A DNA stretch of 64,000 nt. Origin: Hetaerina americana. Lineage: Eukaryota > Arthropoda > Insecta > Odonata > Calopterygidae. Below the pieces are notes generated by a model, which saw only the letters and a program-made list of their open reading frames with translations, had not been told where the DNA came from and did not search any database. The stretch's first letter is position 1; every line of letters begins with the position of its first letter. The stretch lies in NCBI GenBank assembly GCA_022747635.1, contig JAKTNV010000005.1:52954513-53018512 (forward strand), given 5' to 3'. Positions 23,641-33,120 of this stretch are shown in pieces. Made by a program: the position numbers and the translations under genes.

Positions 23641-25310
23641 AACAAAATATTTCATCGTGATTGACTAAATTTGAAATGAATTCATGCATCGTATCATTCT
23701 ATATTTAAGGCTTCCTCTAATGTAATTCTCCCTGCATTAAATGAAAGATAAAGAATTCAACCATGCCTTTTTACACTCCGTTAGATATATTAAACGAAGC
23801 ATCCACATAATTATAAACGCAAACATAAAAGCCACTTAAGCCATCACTCCCCACAACACGAGGTTTAGAGATTGTTTTTAGAAGTAGACTTCGGCTAATC
23901 AATCTTCATAATTTCCAGCCTCCGTTCCTCACTCGAGGAATCCCGGCTTTATGGAGGGCCGTAAAAAAATAAATCCAACAGACTACTCTTTAGGTTGAAT
24001 TTATCGGCTAAAAGTTTTACACGGTCGCTAGGTATGAAGCTAATTCGTCAGAAGAGAAGTTATTTAAGGATTTATGGCAGTTTTCTTCCCATTAAATTTT
24101 ATCTGTCTACCTAACCAGAAATAACTCCCTCCACCTCTACGAACTATTTTGCATGCGCTAAGAAATTTTTAAGTGTATACCTCAAAAACTCGGCGGAGCG
24201 GAGACGGTTCGGCAAAAATACAAGAGAGATCTTTGCGAAATATTATAGGGGTTAAACTACGCATAGGCTAGTAACTACCTTCATAAGAGTATGTTATACT
24301 TCAATCGAAATTTAATGACAAGATTACCTAATAGACTCACATCTACCTAAAGGATTCTTTAAGAAATTGTATATCCATACTGCTAACCTATCCATTCAAT
24401 CAGTTTGGCGATAAGATCAGACTATAAGATCAATTGGGCACATGGATTTCAGTATGCAGATACTTGTCAAAATCTTAGTGAAAATGCCAGCTCTAATGAT
24501 TTAAAAAAATGTATCATGGCAGAACTTAACTCTTTGGGAATAACCCACGATTTGTCAAAGTTGCACCATTAAACTCGAGTCATATCGCCGCCTTTCAATG
24601 TGCCATTTTTGTGATACATTTTTCTCAGCCATCTGAAAGGTAGATTTCATCATATTTATTATCTTATGTCAGTTTTGGCATTTCCCTCTTTGTTCAATGC
24701 AATTGAATTTTATAATCAACAGTAAAATCTCATGAAGTGCGGTGCAAATAGTGCAGGACTAATGAGCTTTTTACGTAAATTTTAGACTCCAAAGTATAGC
24801 GTTTCCATATCAATATCGTGGAAAATAAATCGTGTATGAATACTCTTTTGAACTTCAGATTCCCCCTGAATAATAATACAAATATGAATAACGTTTCCAG
24901 CCACATAAGATGTTCGAACACTACCATCACTAGTACGTAATATCTTAAGCATTATCCTGTATATCAAATCGATTCCTATGATCACCAATTTGAAAGAGTC
25001 TTCGGAACGCAGAATTCGTGCTTATCCTTGACAGAGAAATGGAATTTGATGTACTATTCATTCTAGAAAAGGGCTGTTGAAGATATGGCACAATTATTTT
25101 GCAAACTATTATTATTAGTTCTTTTTATTTGCGATATAGTAGAAAAAATTAAGCAATTAATTTAGCTGTTTACCTACTAAAGCCTTATTTAATGATTTTT
25201 AAAGAAAAAATTTAAGTCTGTTTCGTCCTCCCTGACGTTTATTTGGCACCCCTGACTTCGCGTAACACTGGCTTATAAGTAACTCCTTGCCGATTTCCAG
25301 TTTTACGCGC
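23641..25310. other. AT-rich intergenic sequence, nothing recognised
   Basis: No frame with a recognisable motif. Minus-strand frames at 24730-24988 are short and unsupported. Confidence 0.5.
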
Positions 25311-25314
25311 TTCT

Positions 25315-25935
25315 CATAATTCACTGGATCTCTCTCGTTCCACCTTCATAGTCGCCCTCCACCATCTCTCATATCTTAAACCCCTCACGCCGGGTACCAT
25401 TTTCCAGTCTCCTCCACATTTCCCTTGTTCTCCTTTCGTATCCTCCCCTCCTTATCGCCTTTCGTCTCCTTAATCCCTCCCACCCATCCCTCACCCGAGC
25501 TCCTCATACCCCCAAACCACCTCAGTTTCAATCATTAATTACCCCAATCTCTTCCCATCCCTTTACCCCGACCCCTCCAATCCCACCCCTCATCCGTGAA
25601 AGATTTCTCTCTCGGTAGAGAGGATGTCTTCCTGCCGAATCTCGGATTCGCGATCCCATGGATGGAGGAGGTGGTGTAGGCAGCGGGAGTGGTTACCGTG
25701 CTCCACGGATGGAAGAAGAGAGAGGTGGTCCTATGGGGAGGCGGAGATATAGAGACACCCCAAGGGGCTCAAGAGAGGAAGGGGAAGGGGAGGTGCGGGC
25801 GGGCGGATTATAATGCTGCGGGTATGTGGAGATGGCAAGAAGGGAATTTCAATTACCGCTCATTACGAGGGGAAGGATCGGGGGAAGGGGCTGAGGGCGA
25901 AGAGGAAAGGGAGAGAGAACACGAGGCCTACTCCT
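25315..25935. repeat. pyrimidine-rich block switching to purine-rich block
   Basis: C/T-rich at about 25320-25610, a CpG-containing centre at about 25611-25650, then G/A-rich at about 25651-25935. The 88-residue plus-strand frame at 25689-25955 reflects the purine bias (Glu, Gly and Arg repeats). This is one of the clearest C/T to G/A switches in the window. Confidence 0.7.
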
Positions 25936-26724
25936 TAAAAGGGTTGTGCGATTGAATATGAGAGATACGAAGATCGCCATTTAAATTCGCGCACCATGCG
26001 GCGATTTATTTCCCTCGTGATTTATGTCCTCACACACTTAAGTTGGCGTGAAATAAAAGACTTGAAATTGCATAGAGTAGGTGGCGTGGTGTTATCAAGT
26101 GATATATTGAACTAAGAGAATCCAATAGACATATGTTTAAAAGAATGCTGAGAAGTATTTCTGTCACCTAGTGACTCTCTCTCGGCGAGAAAATTTCAAA
26201 TAGTTAGAAAGATGAATTACACTATGAAGAGACCCAAAAAATAATTCCAGTTTTTCCCAGCAACATCTATACTTGGGGTTATTGCAGTTTTGATGTACAT
26301 CTTGCAAAGATGTAATTCATTATCAAATTGGCTACATGAAATCAGTCAAAATATTATTATTACCCAAAATAATTATAATTTCTTCTCGCCGTAAATTTTT
26401 CTCTCTCCTCATCATCATAATTTCAATCCTAGGATTAGTTTACTGCAGCCTCCATTCTACTCTGTTTAATGGCAATGCACTCAATCCTTGTTACCCTCTC
26501 TGTTTTATGTCCTTCTTAATTTTTCCTATGTAAATTTTTCTCTCTACAAAGTTTTAAGCACTTATGATCTCCGATTATTTTCCCCTATGTCCTCTGGAAC
26601 ATGTTTCCTTTCATTTTGTGTAGGAATATCTTGTCTTCCTTTCTGAATGAAAAGAATGTTTGTCTGCGAACATAATGCTTTCTCTTTTTCTAATTAATCA
26701 ATAGAGAAAATCAAATTCAAAAAT
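25936..26724. other. AT-rich intergenic sequence, nothing recognised
   Basis: No supported gene or repeat. Confidence 0.5.
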
Positions 26725-26727
26725 TAA

Positions 26728-26820
26728 GAAGACGCCTCGATGGCTTACCTGACGAAAGCACTCGACCGGACATTGAAGATCCGGGTTATAAATCCGGAGG
26801 TAATTGGTCCAAAGAAGAAT
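26728..26820 (+). mobile_element. tRNA-derived SINE head
   Basis: GACGCCTCGATGGCTTACC contains a box A-like TGGCTTACCTG, and CCGGGTTATAAATCCGG resembles a box B of RNA polymerase III promoters. The segment aligns over most of its length with 30425-30505 (shared CGCCTCGATGG, AAAGCACTCG, CGGACAT/CGAACAT), so both derive from one tRNA-related family. It does not fold with a matching acceptor stem, so a functional tRNA gene is unlikely. The body and tail are not recognisable. Confidence 0.65.
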
Positions 26821-26829
26821 ATAATTCCG

Positions 26830-27520
26830 CTGAAGTGTTTACGCTGCACGTTTCCGCATATGTATCTAAACGGGGGTTAATAGATAAGAATGTAGTTTCG
26901 TAAATTTCTGCATCGTTCCTTCCTCGGTGGCAGTTAAGCTATAACCCGACTTGGTGTCTCACGAGAGAACACAGCGTGGGATTAGCATTCACTCACGCCA
27001 AATCTTTGTCTCCATTGAATTCCTTGGAGTCGTCCCTTCGGAGAGAGAGAAGCAATGCTATATACGACATAAATCCTTTCTGATGAAGGCTGTGAAACGT
27101 CAAGTTACCTGTCTATTAAGCCATTTCCCTTAAGATAGTTCTGCCCTTATTTTGAATGACCCCTCATATCCAGAATTATTTGCCGTAGTATGTCCGGATA
27201 AAGCATTATTCCATGGAAGTTTCAATATCTTCACGTTTAATGCTAGATTTCCTCCGGTTTGTCCTTTAATGAGTAAGATTTGTTGTTAATTGACTCTTGC
27301 GTAAATGAGAAGAAATTTTACCATTTAAAATATGAAAGAATAGCCCTGATCCTCTGATATTTCAAACTTAATGGCAATACTTTTTGTTTTTGAGCAAAAT
27401 TATCAGTCAGTGTTCACATTACTTCGATAGTTATAACTACTTAAGAGTCCTAATATTTTAGTGAATTTTACATTTAAAGATAAAATGCCAGATTGATTCA
27501 AATACAATCAACAATTGTTG
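26830..27520. other. intergenic sequence, nothing recognised
   Basis: No supported gene. It leads into the (TA)n cluster. Confidence 0.5.
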
Positions 27521-27526
27521 ATATAT

Positions 27527-27579
<53 letters not shown>

Positions 27580-27584
27580 TATAT
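27521..27584. repeat. (TA)n microsatellite
   Basis: Almost uninterrupted AT alternation with single interruptions. Confidence 0.95.
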
Positions 27585-27697
27585 TTACTTATTTAAGGTT
27601 AAAGTGACCTCTTGATTATTACTATCTGTCAAAGAACAATTTTTCGAACTCTAATAAATATATAAGGCAGAAAATACACCTAGTTGGACTAACTCTT

Positions 27698-27699
<2 letters not shown>

Positions 27700-27754
<55 letters not shown>

Positions 27755-27814
27755 ATATATATACATACATATATATATATATGTATATATATACATATAT
27801 ATGTGTATATATAC

Positions 27815-27855
<41 letters not shown>
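27700..27855. repeat. (TA)n / (GTAT)n / (CATA)n compound microsatellite
   Basis: About 155 bases of TA alternation with GTATGTAT and CATACATA interruptions placed roughly symmetrically, so the whole tract can self-pair. The minus-strand Tyr/Ile-rich frame at 27651-27872 is an artefact of it. Confidence 0.95.
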
Positions 27856-27857
<2 letters not shown>

Positions 27858-28197
27858 GATATCTGTATGCACCTTAATATTTACAGCAGACAGACAGCTG
27901 GATGACGCCGGAAGGAAACAAATTCCCTAAGCCCTACTCTGTCAAAAGAAAAACATACTATACCAGGACGTCGGATTCCTAACAAGCTGGGAATACATCA
28001 AAAGGACAAGACGTGGCATGACTTGTTGATGGGAAATCGAGAGGATGAAGCCCCCTGGAACTAGAAAGTGGTGGCAGGGGGCTACGAGACGACGAGAAAA
28101 GACCATGAAAATTTCACCACTCCGGGGGGAATCAAAGACGCCCCTCCCCGAAACTTAAACCCTTAGTGCGGTGTAAAACTACGTGCGAGTGGCACCG
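27856..28197. other. GC-richer unidentified segment between (TA)n and SINE
   Basis: Composition differs from the flanking AT-rich DNA. No open frame or known motif is visible. It may be the body of an unrecognised repeat element, because both ends abut repeats. Confidence 0.4.
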
Positions 28198-28436
28198 GTC
28201 TCTATTCTTTTCGGTTGTTTTGATTGGACAGTAGAGTTCACCCAGTACTAAGCCCGACGGCGTGTAAAATTCACACATCAGGGTAGGGGGGCCAGTTCCT
28301 TTTCCTGTACGGGTTATGGTTACCCAGGAAGATCTGGCACCCGAAAAATCACATAGCTTGGGTGGAGCTGCAGGTGCCCAGAGTGTCTTGCCCGTTAGCA
28401 GTCCACCGCTGTACCCCTTGGACTACCGCGGCCCAC
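28198..28436 (-). mobile_element. tRNA-derived SINE, copy 1
   Basis: This lies antisense. It shares extended, nearly collinear sequence with 61808-62037 (for example AGTTCACCCAGTACTAAGCC, GAAGATCTGG, CCGAAAAATCACATAGCTT, GGAGCTGCAGGT) and, more divergently, with 55764-56002. Read on the minus strand, the head GTGGGCCGCGGTAGTCC followed by AAGGGGTACAGCGGTGG is a degenerate tRNA-like box A region, and the family body follows. Box B is poorly preserved in this copy. The head end touches a (TA)n tract across which the first about 17 bases are repeated in inverted orientation. Confidence 0.8.
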
Positions 28437-28463
28437 TATATATATATAGTGGGTCGCGGTAGT
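28421..28463. repeat. inverted repeat of the SINE head around (TA)n
   Basis: ACTACCGCGGCCCACTATAT and, after a short TA core, its reverse complement with one C/T difference. The right arm is a second copy of the first bases of the SINE, in opposite orientation. Confidence 0.8.
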
Positions 28464-28570
28464 ATAGACATATATATACATTATTTATACTATATATATA
28501 CATATATATATACATTATTTATATATATACATATATATACATTATTTATATATATACATATATATATATA
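28464..28570. repeat. TA-rich repeat with TATATACATTATTTAT units
   Basis: Three to four tandem imperfect units combining TATATACATT and ATTTATATA, ending in TATATATATATAG. They account for the open frame at 28362-28640. Confidence 0.8.
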
Positions 28571-28825
28571 TAGTACAATACACAGTAACACACAATATAG
28601 AAACACAAAAAAAGAAGAACACTCACACGTTATTTCTTGATATTTCGACGGAAACAATCCGTCTTCCTCTGAAGATATAGAAGTAATCGCTATTACTTCG
28701 CGATCGCGATTACTTCTATATCTTCAGAGGAAGACGGATTGTTTCCGTCGAAATATCAAGAAATAACGTGTGAGTGTTCTTCTTTTTTTGTGTTTTTATA
28801 TTGTGTGTTACTGTGTATTGTACTA
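28571..28825. repeat. 255-bp inverted repeat: 120-bp arms, 15-bp spacer
   Basis: The left arm 28571-28690 and right arm 28706-28825 are reverse complements with one difference by my base-by-base reading (28600 G against 28796 T). In a plus-strand transcript that position would be a G-U wobble, so the stem would be fully paired. The spacer is TATTACTTCGCGATC. Each arm contains a small internal stem-loop, GACGGA/TCCGTC with five intervening bases, followed in the right arm by CGAAATATC. The outer ends are TAGTACAATAC and GTATTGTACTA, and TA-rich DNA lies beyond on both sides. No transposase motif is visible. Confidence 0.9.
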
Positions 28826-28854
28826 TTCGGCACTTCCGTGTTACGTCTACGAAA

Positions 28855-28856
<2 letters not shown>

Positions 28857-28947
<91 letters not shown>
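28857..28947. repeat. (AT)n microsatellite, about 84 perfect bases
   Basis: Uninterrupted AT alternation from 28857 to about 28940, then AATATATAG. It lies 31 bases beyond the long inverted repeat. Confidence 0.95.
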
Positions 28948-28948
<1 letters not shown>

Positions 28949-28964
28949 GTTAGTATTAGCGAAC

Positions 28965-29056
28965 AAAATCACAGAAAGACACCAAAAAGGAAAGAAACTC
29001 TTTTCACGTTTTCAAATTTTCGGTAGTCAAGCCGTTTTTCTCAAGGAAGAGAAGCA
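28965..29056 (-). other. stem-loop + GAAA motif beside (AT)n, possible retroelement terminus
   Basis: On the minus strand: CTTCCTTGAGAAAAACGGC, a short loop, then TACCGAAAATTTG, an ACGG/CCG(T)-like stem followed by GAAAA. The layout and tail (GTGAAAAGAG, TTTCTTTCC, GTGTCTTTCTGTG) resemble the right arm of the inverted repeat at 28706-28825. CTTGAnGAAG-stem-CGAAA arrangements occur at termini of Penelope-like elements, where some form hammerhead ribozymes (family knowledge). The core here is not a complete hammerhead. The assignment is inference. Confidence 0.3.
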
Positions 29057-29099
29057 AGGGTGTCTTCTTTTGGAGAAGTTGTGCTTTCAGTAACAGTTA

Positions 29100-30420
29100 T
29101 CAGGGATAATATATCACTAAAATGTCATAAAAAATTATACTTCTTAGAAGAGTATATTTTAATGTTAATTTTAGTAAATTAAAAATGTCCGACAATGTTG
29201 CCATTCCTTTGCGGGATATGTTCATGAAGATTTGTGATGTGGTGAATATTTCAATATCTAGTTTCATCCATTTCAGGCTTTCTATTAGGCATAAGGCCAA
29301 TAAAAATGGATGGACGAACCAGCAGGATAATCATTATCAAACCTTGTATTGCCATAAATAGATTTGACTTCATAAATTCAATGTGTGGTATATTGTTGAA
29401 TATGCCTGCGTTATTGCTGCGGACACATAAACTAATTCTTGCTACTAGGCCATTAAGTAGTGAATCATAGTAATCTCTTTCCTTAGTGATTTTTAAAACA
29501 AACTGCTCGGACCCTTATGAAGTAACTGAATTTAATGTCGTTATATTATTATTTCGCAATCATTCAACCACCATTTGATTAAAGGTATTTGACCCCCAAC
29601 TTGAATTTTGTGAACAACATTACTTTCGTCAAATGAACTTTTTCCATTAGAAATAAGTAGCGGATGTTGCAATAAAAAGACAGCATGAAATTCCTATCTC
29701 TATCTGAGAGGAGCACGAACATACAGCCTGTTTCAAAATCCTTGGCTGAGAGGAGTCAATGGTCACCAAGCGAAGGCATGCGCTGAGAACCTGACATGCC
29801 GAGCAGTCCCCAAGGCCCCATCGCCGCGAGGAACGAAGCAATGTCTCCCTACAGAGCTGCCTCCCACCAATTCCCCCCGAGTCGGTATCCTAACTCCTCG
29901 CCTACTCCCCCGTCTTCTGTTTTGGAATCCTTTGCAGCTGTCGTTTTCTTCCGAGAAAGAATATCACATCCTCTTCCTCTGACGTTGCTAACTGCATTTT
30001 GTTGACTTTCCCAACTTCACTACACCTTGATACATTATCACATTTCGTTTTGTTTTTTATTCGCTCTTTCGTGTTCAGATATGCATGATTTTTTTTATTC
30101 TTTTCCACTTACGTTTTGATAATCATCTCAGAATACTTTGGTTTGTTCGGTGGCCATCAGCTTCGTTCCATTTATCTTCGAGAAACGGTATGCGTCCTGG
30201 TAGGTGAGTGTACTACTGTGAGAACGGTTTCGTTTAATTCTTTAATTAAATCATCTTTTAAAGGAAGGAATTTTTCACTTATTAACTTCAAGCGCGTAAT
30301 TGGTATTGAATTCCTTTGGTGTTTAACTACAATAACTTGACGAGGGGTGAACAAAATTCTAGTGCATAGGCATTTTGTTAGGAAAACTTATAAGTATACA
30401 AGGCCAAATTTCAGGGTTTA
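29100..30420. other. intergenic sequence, nothing recognised
   Basis: AT-rich except a GC-richer patch at about 29690-29900 whose frames (29647-29841 -, 29796-30005 +) carry no recognisable domain. Confidence 0.5.
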
Positions 30421-30422
30421 AG

Positions 30423-30505
30423 AGAACGCCTCGATGGTACAAGTGACTAAAGCACTCGGCCGAACATCGAGAAATCCGAGTTCGAATCCCAGTCAAGGTG
30501 AATTA
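30423..30505 (+). mobile_element. tRNA-derived SINE head
   Basis: ACGCCTCGATGGTACAAGTG (box A-like TGGTACAAGTG) and CCGAGTTCGAATCCCAG, a good match to the polymerase III box B GGTTCRANTCC. It aligns with the head at 26728-26820. The DNA after box B, a short ATT-rich stretch, leads into LINE fragment A about 50 bases downstream. A complete tRNA cloverleaf is not supported. Confidence 0.7.
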
Positions 30506-30554
30506 TTATTACACTCTACAATTGTTGTTTTGATTTCTAAGTGAATAGGAAATT

Positions 30555-31190
30555 CACTGCAATAATTGTGGGATGAAAATCAATTTAAATAAAATAAAGG
30601 TTAAAGTTAAAATTAGAGAGCAATAACTAGATCAGGTGGAATAGTATACGTATCTCGGAAGCGTTTTGACCAAAATGGTCAAAGTAGTAGGGACTTAAGG
30701 AGAAGAATTACGCCAGGCAAAGAGGCTTTCACAAGGAGGAAGGAATTTGTGGCAGGGGCGTTTAGTAAGGATGTTAAGAAATGGCTCATCAAAACTTTCA
30801 TACCGAGCGTAGTTTCGTATGGGGCTGAGACATGGCCACTGAAGCAGGATGATAGACATAGATTGGAGGCTTTTGAAATGTGGGTGTGGGGAAGGATGGA
30901 GAAGGTCAAATGGACTGAAAGGAAAACAAATGAGGAAGTGGAAGTACGGTGAAATGCATATTGATCAGCAATGGGATGTTGAAGACTGTGATAGGAAGGA
31001 GAATATTAGGCAAACGAGGAAAGACTAGGAATAGGGTAGGGATGTTAGAAGGGAGGAAGGAAGTATACAAAGATGAAGAGGGGTATGTTGTAGAATAGAA
31101 TTTTGAGTTGTCTTTTGTTAGGAAAAACAAATATTTAATTGGTAGTTGTGTCCATCCAAAACTTAACTTAACCGATAGATTATCTAATAA
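30555..31190 (+). pseudogene. LINE reverse-transcriptase C-terminus and 3' UTR (fragment A)
   Basis: Broken plus-strand frames give GMKINLNKIKVK, a frame-shifted equivalent of YLGSVLT, then LRRRITPGKEAFTRRKEF, SYGAETWPLKQDDRHRLEAF and EMWVWGRMEKVKWTERKTNE. This is the C-terminal thumb/connection region of non-LTR retrotransposon reverse transcriptases common in insects (YGAETW, LEAFEMW...RRM, KWTER.TNEEV). The clade is not resolved. About 75 bases between NEEV and the GMLKTV segment are missing compared with fragment B. The 3' UTR ends GTTGTGTCCATCCAAAA, then ACTTAACTTAACCG and a TAATAAA tail, as in fragments B and C. It is 5'-truncated and dead. Confidence 0.85.
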
Positions 31191-31199
31191 ATTTATATA

Positions 31200-32040
31200 A
31201 ACGCATACAAATACCAACGGTCATAAGTATTCTTACTCATTTCATGTTTGTGTAACATGTCTCACGTACCTTCTCATGACTCTCGTTCTGCTAGTTTATC
31301 TCTTCAACATTCTTGGTCTGTTCTCGGATTTCCCAAGGGCGGAATCACAATAGTTTGCGCCAAACTCATGCTCAAGACGAGAGAAAACCTATGACCTTTT
31401 GCTTAGTGAGCGCACTCATTTCCAACTAGGGTAACTCGGCTTGGGGTAGCTAACTTAATGTATTTGTATTCACTTGCGATGGTATGCTCTTCTTTCGCCA
31501 TAGTACTTCTTGAATATGGTATAGAATATTTACTTAACTTCTTCCGAGAAGGAGAAAACTCCTTCCATACTAACGAGAATGTTAATATCAATCCTACGTT
31601 ATTTCAGATGGTGAGCTCTTTGATGCATAACACTTTAATTTGAACGCCATCTCAAACATAATGGAATTTTATGAAGAAAATGCCTAAGAATATTCTGAAA
31701 TGCAAAGAAACTATAGTGAAACTACTGGCAGGCTATAATTATCAAAAACTATGGGTCGCTCTAATCTGTACATGTAATCTAGTAATGGGATAGTTTATTT
31801 TGTACATTTAGTACCAGTGTATGAAATGTTTGTCATTTTCGACAGTGTGTATTCAGTTATCCGAGATAGTTCGAAAGGGTCGCAATAATCAACAGATGGG
31901 TCTAGCGCGCCTCGGGAGTTGAGCACAAAAGGCCCGCAAGTGTTTGAGGGCAAACATGTCCCGTTTTCAATTCCCGGATGGACAAACTATCTAAAGAAAA
32001 TATCAGTTGTAACCTCTTTTGTCCCAATTCAATCCGACTC
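31200..32040. other. intergenic sequence, nothing recognised
   Basis: No supported gene or repeat. Confidence 0.5.
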
Positions 32041-32044
32041 GGGA

Positions 32045-33120
32045 GTAGATTTCAATTCCTCTTTAGCGCCCCGTTCCCCTTCTCCCCTCCCCCCCCCAAT
32101 GAGCTTCTCGATCGTTAAGTAAGGAGGAAAGGATATGGTGGTTCATCTTCCCTTTTCGACCGCGCGCCAGCCAATCCATATCCCCCGACGCACCCCCATG
32201 CTCCTCCATTCCTAACCCCCGCCCTCCCACTTCCACCAATTTAAACCACCCATCTTCCACGTCCGCCCAATTCCCCGCCCATCCACATTACCTGTCCCCC
32301 ACCATTCTACTCGAGCCTCATATTCCTCCACTCCCTCACGCTCAATTTCCTTTCTCCCATCAATTCTTCATCTGACCGCAGTTTGCCCTCCCTCCATATT
32401 TTCCTCCTACTCTATCCCACACACACTCTCTCTCTCTCTCTCCTCATCTCTCTCCATCTTCCCCGCAAACTCTCGCACAAACACAGTCGGACAAGCGTAC
32501 AAACAAGGTTTATTCCCTCCGCACGCACATTTTTTTCTTCCCCGCCCCGCAACCGTTCTCACCCACTCCGCTCCGTCCCGTCGTCGGCGTAAAACCTTTT
32601 GCACACATTATTGTGCTTTCTCATGCAATGGCGTGAGGCAATGGCACGGGGAGAGGGGGGGAGGAGCGGGGGTTTGGTTGGAATGGTGGTTAGTGCAGAC
32701 GGGGGAGGAAGGCAGAGTGGAGGAAGGGGAAAGATGAGGAGGATTTGGCCTTTATAAAAATTCACACAGGTTTTTCCTCCGACCGCTTCCAAACAACACC
32801 CAACTTTCCCCCTTTCACCCGTTTTATGCTGCGTCGACTACTTGTTCAGTAAATGGAGGTTTGTTTCCTGTTTCCTCCCCTTGCATCCCACCTCCTACCC
32901 TGCTCCTTCGCGTTTGTTCCCCCACTCATGTCCCCCCCCCACCTTCACCCTACTCCTTCATCTTCCCACTCCGACCAACTCCCCGAAATGATGAGTGTAT
33001 TCCGCGAGACAGAGGCACTCTTTCCCCTCTCTCTACATAATTCCATTCTCCCCTCCCCTTTCCTTACCTCTCTATTCTCTTCCACTTTCCTCTCATTTTC
33101 CTACCCTCATGGATAGGTAA
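32045..33120. repeat. pyrimidine-rich block, purine-rich insert, pyrimidine-rich block
   Basis: C/T-rich at about 32050-32100 and 32160-32600 (with (CT)n at 32427-32444), G/A-rich at about 32630-32760, and C/T-rich again at about 32770-33120. Open frames here on both strands are explained by composition. The C/T to G/A switch is at about 32610. Confidence 0.65.

Noticed and set aside
26728..26820. Functional tRNA gene
   Set aside because: The box-like motifs are present but the ends do not pair as an acceptor stem, and the segment matches another degenerate copy at 30.4 kb; a SINE head explains it better.
27651..28942. Tyr/Ile-rich frames
   Set aside because: Translations of (TA)n microsatellites.
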